From Cladopsammia gracilis (lineage: Eukaryota > Cnidaria > Anthozoa > Scleractinia > Dendrophylliidae), in NCBI GenBank assembly GCA_022457155.1, contig JAJGOT010000420.1:124001-188000 (forward strand): a DNA stretch of 64,000 bases. The letters run 5' to 3'. The notes under the pieces are model-generated. The model was not told the DNA's origin and did not search any database. It was given only the letters and a program-made list of their open reading frames with translations. The stretch's first letter is position 1; each line of letters opens with the position of its first letter. The position numbers were made by a program, and so were the translations under genes. Shown piece by piece: positions 24,501 through 36,500 of this stretch.

Positions 24501-27500
24501 CCATTTCTTTCATGATTTCACCTGCATTTGTAACATCAAGCTTTTCCCTGGACACCTTCAATGTCACAGTTCCTTGTTTTCTCGTTGTTCCTTGGTAAAA
24601 ATCACCAAACGCACTACTGCCAAGACCAGAAAACATCTCCCCCTTTTCTAAATCCTTGCAGCTGATTTCAATGGCACAAACGTCTTTTATTCCAAATACT
24701 GCCAGATTGCTTTTAAGTTGAGATCCTTCATCCCGTATCTTCTGGTAAACATCTTTACTTTCTTTTTGTGAACGCTTCTCATCTTCAAGGTTTGGAAGCC
24801 GATCCTTTTCCGCCTGGATAATCTCTGGGAGGTGAGCTTCAATATTCTCAAGTAACAGCTTACCGGGTTTTAAGAGACATTGCACGTACTCTTTGAGCTG
24901 CTCTTCGTTTTCAACAGCGGTAAGATAGTTTTTGGATTCACTTGCCATGAAAGCGATCTTGTCATTTTCATACTGTCTGTATTTCCACGTATCTTTCAGT
25001 CCCCGAAGATAATTTATTGGACGATCGGCGAATGTAACAGCCGTTGTTAGTAAAGAAGCTTGAAGCTTGTTTGCACCACCAAAGCGTGCAGCGGCAGCAA
25101 AAGCGACAGCGCTCAAGCCGAAAAGACAAGCCACTTTGAAGTAATTCCATGAGGAGTTCTTCTCTGGCTTATCGGCGACATCACGATCATCTGATACAGC
25201 GCCTAAAGGATCTGGAAGCTGGTCTTCAACAACATCGAAGTACTTCTGAAATTGTTGCAGAAGGGAAATTGGAACTTTTGCAAACACCTTGTTATCATCT
25301 TCCCATTGCTTTATAATTTCTTGAAATCGGCTTGATAGTGCCGTTGTGATCCTCTCCGCTGTCTTCTCCAAGGAGTTCTCTTTTTCTGGGACCTCTTCCT
25401 GGGCCCATGAGGCGAAACGCGCTTTTACGTCTTCAGACGAGAGATACAGGGAGAGTCGCCGCACAGCATCACCTTCACTTTTTTCCAAACACTTCTGGAG
25501 ATCTGCCATTACCTTGTCTTGCTCTTTTTCAGTTGAAATCCGCGTTATTTTCTGCTTGAGCTTTTCGAGGGCCTCGAAAGTATTCTCGATAAGCGACTTT
25601 GCTTGGTTAATGATCTCCGAGAGGAGCTTATCAAGCCATCTAAAATAAATAGTTTGCAACATTTTAGTTTTATGACTTTTGTACTATACCCTGGACAAAA
25701 GAAAAAGGATTGGGTTAAATGAAAATAATTTTTAAACGCTTTACCCAAATTTAATAAGTGGGTCAATGCTTTTTTTCGTAAGCCATTTCATAGCCATGAT
25801 TGGGGCTGACAGGATTGAAATTGGTTTAGACCGCGATTTTGTTAAAAACCGGCCCTCAGTGTTTCGGGGCAAAAAATTTGCCAACCTCTTGCAATGTTTA
25901 TATCATTTAGTTCTCATAGATTGATATATTTTACCAAGAAAACAAGACATGGTTACAATAACCACGAGATGCCTTTTAAGATTTTGAAGACAATCCTTTG
26001 TAGTTCCAAAATGTTCGTCCCACACAGAACAGAGTCGACAGTTGAGGAAAACTATTTTAATTAGAAATGTGTTGGGATGAATAAATTAAAGTAGAAAAAC
26101 ACTAATTACAAAGATCCTCGTACTAGCGTTCGAAGTGTGATGTGTTCTTTCGTATTGGTGAAGACTAGTAGTCTAGCTGCTGAGTTTTGCACACTTTGAA
26201 GTTTTTGTATTAGTTGATTGGAAACACCGTACAGAAGTGAATTGCAGAAATCTAACTTTGAGGTTACAAAGGAATGGATTAGGGTCTCTGCCGATTTTAG
26301 TGACAAGTATTTTCGTATACGGGCTATGTTACGTTCCTCAGATAAAAAAAGGATGATTTACAGGATGCCTTGACATGATCTTCCATTGACAGCGACGAAT
26401 CAAATACCGCACCAATATTTCTGACAGATTTTTTTTTTTGAGGAATAACAGCGTCGCAGATTGTAATAGAGTTAATGAGCGGTTATGGACGATGTTTCTT
26501 CGGAATCTGGAGCTCGGTCTTACTTCTGAGTGTTCATATTTAGCAGGTTTTGAGACATCTACCTGTCAAGGTCACCTACACATACTGGCTTCGATTCTCG
26601 TTCTCGCCATCCCAGCTGATGAAGATTTGAAAGACAGGTAAACCTGAGTATCATCAGCATACAGGTGGAAACTCATATTATGTTTGCGGATAACGTCAGC
26701 TAGCGGGGTTGTGTACATTAGAAACAGCATAGGGCCTAAAATGAAGCCTTGGGGAATTTTGTAGGGTACGTAACGATGGGAAAATATGGCCCCGTTCACT
26801 GAAACAAACTGCTTCCTCCCAAAAGGATGAAAGAAAACCAGTTGAGCGCTTTACCTTTCATACGAAATCTCCGGGAAAGTCGGAGTAATAAATGTAATAA
26901 ATTAAAATATTATGTAATAAATGTAATAGATGTAATAAATTATCGTACTTAAAAATTATGTATAACTATAGCGAAATGTCTTAGACAGTGTTTTTTTCTG
27001 CTCGTAATTTTTGCCCCCGCAGGGTTTTTGGTCCAGAGGCCAAAAACCCGAGGAGGCAGCATTGGAGTCCCCGCGTAAAATAGTACTTACAGAAATAGTG
27101 AGAAGTATATGGATATTACCAGAAAAAATCTCGATTTGCCTAAAATGAGCCCGCACCCAGTATCGGGAAATGATGACGTAGAAAGGGGTTTTGCCCGCGC
27201 ATGGTATCGGGTAATGATGACGTACATCGCAGTTTTGCCCGCAACTGGTGTTGGGTAAATATGACGTAACACAGCATGAAACAAGTTTTTCATGAAACAA
27301 GTTTTTTTTTTTTTTTTTTTTTTTGGGGGGGGGGGGGGGGTGAACGTGGTGAAGTGGTCGAGTACACATCAGTGAACGTCTGAACGTGGTGAAGTGACTG
27401 AAGTACTCGAGTTACCGAATCGGCCGATCAAGCGAAGAAAGGCAAGATAATTTTGATCTGAAAGGTTGAATTATCCATACCCGATTGAAAGACTCAATCC

Positions 27501-30500
27501 AGAACCACGATTTGTCGGACACAAATCATTTTCAGAGACTGAAAGACTCAGTCCATAGATTCAAGCTAGATGTTCTCCACTCGAAGTGAACCCAAGTGAA
27601 ACATCAAAGTTGAGACATTTAGTCTGCTAACCGGACAAGGAATAGTCCAAGTCGTTGTTTTAGTTGCATTCCATCTTGTTGATTACTTTCTTGTATCATT
27701 ATTTCTAGAAACGATTGATTTCCGAGCAAACCTCCTGATTGAAACCTGTTGAAACGAAAGGTGAGATAATCTTGCAGCATTTGCATTTAGCCTGCGACTA
27801 CATCCTCTTATAGTCTGTATAGTCTATGCAGAACGTTTTAGCTTAAGTTTCAAGTGGTTATTTCAAGTGCTTCGGATGATTTTGCCCATAACTTACCTAA
27901 ATTAAGAATATATCAGTTTTAGATCAAGTCACTGACTAAGCAGCGATTAGGCACAGATCATCGAATCGAATAGGTGTGAAAAAATTTCAACATGTATCGC
28001 ATAGCAAGAGGCCATTTCATGAATTCTCTTTTTGTGACACCTGGAATTTATTCATGTGCCGTTGACTGTTTCTTGGAGGTGTCGAATTGTTTGTTTCTTC
28101 CATTTTTGTCCAAACCATCCACGAGAAGCGAATTTACAGAGTTACTTTTCAAATCTCTCTCAGATTATTCTCAGTCAAGTGAGAAAAGTAAACTTTTGCC
28201 AGGGATTCGAGAGCCTGTTTGGTGCTACCTTAGAGAACGTTGCAGTTCATTTGAAGCAAGAGATTGTAATGCCAGTTTCAGTCAAATCTTTGAAGAAAAA
28301 ACTTTCGGTAATTTAAATTCAGATGAGATGAGTATTTTTGCAACTCAAATAATGTTTGAATCTTACTGTCAAACTTGTGAAAAAAATGTTGTCCTGAACA
28401 GTAGGATTTTATTAACATATGTAACACGTTCTGGATTAAAAAAGTTTGGGTATGACAAGTTATCTTGGCCACTGTATGTTTCAAATATCCATACACAATC
28501 TGGAAAGTTAAATTGTGAAGATTGTGGAACTACAACCAATGAACCGTTAATAAGATCTGTAAAAAACTCAAAGTTTCTTTTCATCGAGTTTTCCCCTGAG
28601 GTAACGGAGTGGCTTGATAATGTATGACAGAATTGAAGTTGGTGGCTCTTGGTACTCACTGAAAGCTTTAGTGCGTTGTTATCAAAATCATTTTACTTGT
28701 GCTATTCAAAGTCACGGTAATTGGAAATACTTTGATGATCTCTGTCCTAACATTAGAGAGTTGGCTGATTTGAATTTATTGCAACGACATATTTCAGGTG
28801 GATGGTTTTTTTCAGTTTATGAGTTAAGTAATGACAGCTGTGATGACATAGATGATATTGCAACGCCAGTTAAACCCTTTGAAACATCCCAAAGTTTTAG
28901 TGGCAATGCCTCAACTGATCAATCCAAGTGTTGTAGCAGCAATGCCTTTACTGAACAATCCAAAAGTTTAGGCAGTGCCAAAAGTTATGGTAGCAATGTC
29001 TCGACTGAGCAATCCAAAAGTTGTAATAGGAATGCCTCAATTGGTCAAAACCATCATGATCCTTGCAAGGAAAGTGGTAAAGACAGCAAAGTTCACCATA
29101 AGAATAGAGACAGTGGCCAATAGTCACCCCCCTGAGTTCTACCGAATTACAGACTTATTAATATATATATGGTACGATCGACTTATATATTAACGTCAAA
29201 GTTATCGCGCTCACACATGTGGTACGTGAAATAGTTTCACGCAAGCTACAGAATGACTCATACATATGCACCTTAGAAGGTAAATATTTTTAGACGAAAT
29301 TCATGTTTTACGATAATATCTGCGAGGATCATTTCATATGAGCGTTATAATTATATTAATATTGGTAAACGTAGCAGTAAGTGTATCAAAAAATGGTCTT
29401 AAAATAAAAAGTACTTTATAAAGCAATGGAAAAGCAAGAATTGAAAACCAAGGTAGCGGTCAAAGAGCTGTTAGCAATGGCGAAAGAGCGGAAAATTAAG
29501 GGATGGCATCTAATGCAGAAAGCCGAGCTAATAGACCTTATTCGCTTGGGCGTACTTGTTTACCCATTAGAGACCACGTGTCATTCCCCTGGGTATTATT
29601 TCTTTCTTTTCCGTTAGGGACGGACCATTTAATTTTTGTAGGGGGGCGGGGGGGGGGGGGGGGGGGGGGTTGGGCAATTACCAAAAAAAAATTCCTGCAG
29701 AAGAAATTTAAGAGAAAAAAAAATCGTGCACAAGAAAGCACGTGAAAAAATTCAAGCATTAAGGTAAAAAAAATTCTTGCAAATAGTGATGCTGAAAAAA
29801 AAAATTCATGCAGATTGAATATACAGATAAATACGGCGAGAAGAGTGTGAAGAGAGATAAAACAAGTCCACCGGTATTATATGCTAAACTTATATATTCA
29901 GAAAAGTCTGATAAAATTTTATCCATATTCAGAACGAAAGGAAATGAAAAACCTGAACGCTCGACTATCTTAACCAATATTGTAAAGTGAAATTGGCTTT
30001 GATAATTGAAAGTATTTATGTTGGTGAAAGCATTGTTTCGATTCAAATGAAGGTTCATGAGGCATATGTTAAACCACTACATTATCGAGAATCGCTATTA
30101 TTAATACAAGAAAGCGAAGATGAAGATTAGTTATGAAGCATAACTAGACCTTTTATTTATAAGCCAAATGTCTCAAGTTGGATTTTGTCTCACATTTAAT
30201 ACGTGTGCCAAAAAATAATGAGATCAGGGAAACAAAAGCCGTTAGAACGCAGTCGCCATACCCACGAAACAATGTGTTTACACTAAAAAGTGTTAAATGA
30301 CAGTAATTCCGTTGTTTTAATTATATTTAGTGCTTCACAATAGAGTGGCTTTATTTAAACCGTGAAATAAAATATAATCGTCAGTATAAAAATGTCAAAT
30401 AAAAAGAAATAAATACAATGGAATGAGGGTGTACTCAGTAATGTGCATTATGTAAGGGATAATGCCCGAGCTCCGAGGCCTTCTTAAAAATAATGACCGA

Positions 30501-33500
30501 GCGCGTAGCGCGAGGTCATTATTTTTAAGAAGGCCGAGGAGCGAGGGCATTATCCGTTTTAATGCACCTTTTCATTGTTTTAGAACAAGCAAACCAACGA
30601 CTTGCTGTGAAATTTTGCTCATTAGTGACAGTAGTGATTGTCTAAATCCCGCACGGATTGTGCAAGCATTTTAATCATTGTAATGACTCCCGTGGGCGAA
30701 TTTTTTCTTGCCGTTACAATCAGTTTAGAATTGATCAACTATGGCCTCGATGAAACGCGGTGATGCGATGTTAAGCGCCGTTTGTGATATTCTTTACTGG
30801 CCAAGTAGGATACTTTTTACAACAAGATGCGTATAAAGTTCTCAAGTTACCGCAAAATAGGAAAAAGGAATCAGGAGGATGCAATCTTGGAAAAAATGTG
30901 AGCTAGCGAAGTGAAATTTTAATAGTACACTTTTGAAACGTTTCAATTCTTACATGACAAGGGTAAAAAGTTCCTTGACAGTCAGCAGTAGTAAAAATCA
31001 GAAATTTGGGGATATGGACTTTAGATTAGACTACGAGCAGTCTCTCTTTCCCAGCTTAGTCCATCGAGCGAGAAACGAAGAAACATTAGCGAACGGTAAT
31101 GGCCGTGCGAAACTGGGGCGCCTCCAGTTTCGCGCGCCATTATCCATTCGCTAATGTTTTTTCGTTCCTCGCTTGATGGACTAAGCTGGGAAAGAGAGAC
31201 TGCTCATAGTCTAGCTTTAGATAAAAATAGGAAATTCACTGTCGATAATTTTTCATTCCACGTTCAATGTAATGGAAAATATTGAGATTTTGCCTGATAG
31301 TGTCTATAGTAAAGGTTTATTTAAAACTATTAACCAAGATAGTTGAAAACTTAAAAACATAAGTCCCTCGGAGATACAGGGTGTATGTTGGTGGTCCAGA
31401 GGGATGTTTTATTTATTTTGTTGACATGTACATCAAAAGTATTTGTCAGGGGTGTTGCGAGTGCTACCCATGTTGGAATTTTTAATAAATTATGCTGATG
31501 TGCTAAATTGAGAAGATTCTAGAAAATCACTGAGGTGGAACAGTAGGTTATTATTGTGATCAGTGAGGTGGAACAGGAGGTTACTATTTTTAATAATAAC
31601 CTCCTGTTCCACCTCACTGACCACAATAATGACCTGTTGTTCCATTTCAGTGAGCATGTATGCAGATTATTAGAAATAATAACCTGTTCAAAACAATGAA
31701 AAGGTGCATTAAACAATAATCTCTGAGTGTATAATATATTTCTGGTGGTGCAAAACAAAAACAATTATAACAATTATGAGTATTACTTTTTTATTCAAAT
31801 GCTAAGTAATTTGCGCATCCTTCTATTGCTTAAAGAAGCGCAGCAATGAACTAGGATGGGTAGGAATGCACATCGGTTTTTCCATGTTCCAGATAAACAA
31901 TGATATGTTTAAAAACAACGATAGCGTGCTCGACTTTTACCCGACAACGGCGCTGCGCTGTATCTAGTGTTTCACCAGTGAGGTGCCAAAATTTTAAAGG
32001 AAACCGAGCAATATATTTGTAGTAGTCTCCACCGTAGTTAAGTTCTGAAGTGCTTACAAGATCAAGTCGTTCTAGGACACGAGAGGGCGCTGTTGTCCAA
32101 AATACGTAGTGTGCACATCAAAGCGAAGAACCTCTGGGTGAAGATATTCCAAGGGTAAATTGGGAAATCGTTGTTTGTGGAAGAAATCTTCAAAAAGTTG
32201 AAAATGATATAGAAAGTGTGGACGAAAAATACCGGAAATATTGGAGGTCCCATCTTTTCAGTATTCTTTGTTTGCACGTTATGTCATGGCCATATATGTT
32301 GGTGCTTTATAACAAAGCAAACATAGAAAGCGCTGGTTTCCTGACAAAAGTTTGGACAGCCATATGTCAGCCTACCAATTTCAACTTTGACAAAAACCGT
32401 AAAACTGATCATGATATTGCATGCATGACAAAAATGTATTTCTCGACATGTTGTTTTTTGTGGTTTTAGAAAATAGCTTCACCCGCGTGCCTGTCAGTTT
32501 ATGTGTTAAATTGCTGTTTGTTCAAATTGTTCTTTTTGTAAAGCGTTGGTGTGATAGTTAGCAAGTGGGTGAGGCCGACGACTGTCACTTCTGAGTTTCC
32601 AGCGGCATGTGTGGAAATTGCTAAGCAAAATAAGGCATTTGTCTTGAGTATGAAAAACAGGCGCAAAACATAAATTTCACTTTTTAATGTCATTGAATAT
32701 GTGAACTACTCTGATTTATTTGTTCCTTTTTCATTTCTCATGGCAGTGAAAAACGAAAAAAAGAAAAACGACTAAAAGCGACAAAATTGTTGAACTCTTG
32801 GCGATGATGCCGACGATGACAGAGGCAGTAAATAAGGCAGCCAAAGCTCACGAAAAAGCTGTTAAAAAGTGGCAAAATATCTCGTCTTCTGATTCAAATT
32901 AGTAATATGAAAATATATTTTCATCAGCAGAAATATCCCAGTAAATTCGTGTTAATACCGTAGAGCGAGCGAAACTTGCGACGATCAAATGGAAATAGGG
33001 CTTTAGGAGCAACAGAAACAATGGATTATGATTAGGGCAAAAACTATTGTTCAAAATCTCACACTTTGGTAGATTTGTTGCACGTGTCTGCATAACAATA
33101 GATGTTAAAAATCTGAGACAAAATCCAACTTGAGACATCTGGCTTATAAATAAAAGGTCTACTAGTGGACGTTTTCGAGTCGCACTTTCATGACTTGAAA
33201 CTATAAATTTATAAACAAATCACCTCTACAAAACAGATTGTAAATAGGAACCAGGAAGAAGACTTTAGGCTGTGTTATGACAAACGGTGTATGGTAAAGA
33301 CTAAATCGGGTATCGAGACGTTTCCGTACGGATATTAATGCGACAAATTATTATCGATAATATAAACGAGTGTCACTAAATTATAGTGTTTTATCGATAA
33401 AGTATATATGTGCCGTATAGTGGGGAGTGACAAATTATTATCGATAATATAACGTGTCACTAAATTATAGTGATTTATCGATAAAGTATATATGTGCCGT

Positions 33501-36500
33501 ATAGTGGGTTACATAACTACTAGCGGTAGCTTTATTCGTGTCAATAAGTTACAATGCAGTTCTGCTCAAAACGCGAAACCACCCTATCGTGGCGCGTTAC
33601 AAGGCCAGTCTTTGAGCCGTTTTTAGTATTTGGTTTATGTTTTTCGTGTATCATTTGTTTATTTAAGTTAACAATTATAGTTTCTAAAACTACAACCAAG
33701 GAAAGTGCTGTGCCAAAGTCCATTGTTAGCATCACCTGCTTACCGCTGCTGGCTGGTATTTTACTTTATACTTTTTTTAACACGTTAAATGAGCACACAT
33801 GAAACTTTTGACTTTAAATGCCAGTCACTAAATGTAAAAGGTTTAAATAAGTCGATAAAACGCCGTTCAGTGTTCAGAAGAATGCATAATCAAAACTTTC
33901 ATTTTATATTCCTTCAAGAAACTCACAGCTCAAAACAACGCGCTATTCTTTGGGAGGCGGAGTGGGATGGCAAAGCCCTTTTCAGCCATGGTACCACAAA
34001 TAGCAAAGGCGCAATGATTTTGATAAATCCAAAATTAGATTGTAAGGTGGAAAAAGTTATTTCAGACAACAAAGGAAGATATGTCATCGCTGACATAACT
34101 TTAGATCAATCGCATATAACCTTAGCAAATATTTACGTACCAAATGATCAAACCCAACAAGTGTTGTTCTCGGAAATACGAAAACAGTTGGAAATGTTTG
34201 CAAATGAAAACATCGTAGTTGAAGGAGATTTTAACTGTGCGCTAAAAGAATTGGATAAAACACAGGCTTCCCATGCTACATACGTGGTGTATGCGACAGC
34301 TTGTGTATACAGAGAAATGTATGGGAAAATCACGGATTCTCTAAAATTGGGTAAATAACTATCTATTTTGAAATAAAGTTAACCTACCTCAAATGTGTCG
34401 TTTACTTGTGTCTTGTACCGAATTTGAAGCCATTCCGATGCCATTTAGCAAAGTTATTCGAAGTCGGTGTCTCCCCTTCTATAAATAGATAGTTATTTAC
34501 CCAATTTTAGAGAATCCGTGATTTTCCCGTACATTTCTCTGTATACACAAGCTGTCGCATACACCACGTATGTAGCTTGGGAAGCCTGTGGATAAAAAAG
34601 GTGGAAAGCTCCAAGAAAACTTCTGTAATTAAGGAAACTGAGCAATTATGCAACACATACAAGTTAATCGATATTTGGCGCTTTTTAAATCCTGACGTAG
34701 AAAGCTTCACATGGCGAAATAAGTCTTTCAAAATACAATGTCGTTTAGACTACTTTATTGATTTCTAAAGAGTTGTGTGATCTGGTAACATCCTGTAAAA
34801 TTACACACGCTCCCCAAACAGATCACTCCGCAGTTTCAATAGCTTTCAAATCTGAAACCATGGATCAAAAAAAAGATCCTGGTTTTTGGAAATTCAATAA
34901 TTCACTTCTTAATGATGAAAAATACACCAACAAGCTTCGGAAAAACATAGTCCAATATAGAGACAAATAAAAGTTGTTCATGATCTGGGATTACGTTGGG
35001 ACCTAATTAAAATATAATGGAGATAACAGGTTACACAATCATGTACTCCAAAACGAAAGCCAAAATAATAAAAAATGAAGAAATAGACCTTCATAAAAAA
35101 GCTAATGAACTATAAAAGTTAAAAGCCGAACAGAATCCCTGCGATAAGAAGATTATCAATGAGTTATATGCTGTAAATTCAAGCCTTGAAAAACTTTTGA
35201 GGCATAAAACGAGAGGAGCAATTCTTAGGAGTAAATCAAGATGGTATGAACAAGGCGAACGCAACACAAGATACTTTTTTAACCTAGAGAAACGAAATTA
35301 TTGCAAAAAGACGGTAACAAAGTTAAAACGTAACAATAACACTTACACCCACAATCAATTCGAAATTTTAAACGAGGAGAAAGATTTTTATGAAACACTT
35401 TATATCTCAAAAAACATAGATAACGAAAATTTTTCAAAGTCTCCCTTCTTTAATTTAGAAAATATAACACCTCTATCTCAAGAGGAAAAGTTGTCTTGTG
35501 AAAGTGTGGTAAGTGAAAATGAATGTTACATTGCTCTTAAAGAATTCAAAAATGATAAGACAACAGGTACCGACGGCTTATCAGCAGAATTTTACAAGTT
35601 CTTTTGGCCAGAGTTATGCAAAGAAATGATTGCCAGTTTCAATTACGCATTTCAATCAGGAGCTTTATCAATTAGTCAGAAGAGAGGAATAATATCACTC
35701 ATCCCCCCCAAAAAAATAAAGATAAAACAATTCTTGAAAACTTTAGACCCATTTCGCTGCTAAATGTAGACTATAAGATTCTTACTAAAACAATTGCTAA
35801 AAGATTAGAAAAGTTACTCCCAAAAATTATAAACCCAGATCAAACAGAATAAGTCAAAGGTCGTTTTATAGGTGAGAATATTAGATTGATTGAAGACGTC
35901 ATGTTTCACACAAAGCACATTAATAGTCCCGGAATAGCGCTATTTATTGACTTTAAAAAAGCTTTCGACTCCGTAGAATGGAACTACTTAAACGCCGCCC
36001 TCAGAGTGTTTAACTTAGGTCCAAATTTCTTAAATTGGATAGAAGTCCTCTATCGTGAAGCCTCCAGCTGCGTAATAAATAACGGTCACGCGTCGCCGTT
36101 CTTTCGTTTACAAGGCGGAGTTAGGCAAGGTTGCCCTCTATCGGGACTTTTGTTTGTAATCGGAATTGAACTTTTAGCAAGAGCTCTAAAAAATGACAAT
36201 TCTATTAAAGGAATTAAAGTTGGTCCTAAAGAGACAAAATGTATACAATACGCCGATGACACCACCGTCTTCGTAAGGGACCAAAACTCAATAAGCAAGC
36301 TGTTAAAACTTCTCGATGACTTTAAACTAGTCTCAGGGCTGGGAATTAACACCAGTAAAACTGAAGCAATGTGGCTAGGAAGCTGGAGAGATAAAACGGA
36401 AACCCCGTTTAATTTTAAGTGGCCGAAAGAACCAATTTGCGCCCTTGGTGTACACTTCTCGTACAACACTGAACATGCTAATAAACTAAATTTTAAGGAG

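Larger units (their letters stand above)
30146..33160. mobile_element. 3.0-kb DNA element with 48-bp terminal inverted repeats
   Basis: AGACCTTTTATTTATAAGCC and about 28 further bases at 30146-30194 recur as the complement at 33112-33160, with only one or two mismatches. ACT lies directly outside both ends (30143-30145 and 33161-33163), a possible 3-bp target duplication. No intact transposase remains. 32745-32899 reads like a last exon (acceptor CTCATGGCAG, then [16 protein letters not shown] and stop). Three palindromes lie inside. The superfamily is not determined. Confidence 0.7.

Noticed and set aside
25639..25662. Separate start of a stand-alone kinase at Met 25662
   Set aside because: A TTTATTTTAG acceptor lies between that Met and the coding sequence, and the phase matches exon 5 exactly.
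27992..28627. Exon of the GTPase-kinase gene or an independent host protease
   Set aside because: It is on the opposite strand, frameshifted, without splice support, and surrounded by element remnants.
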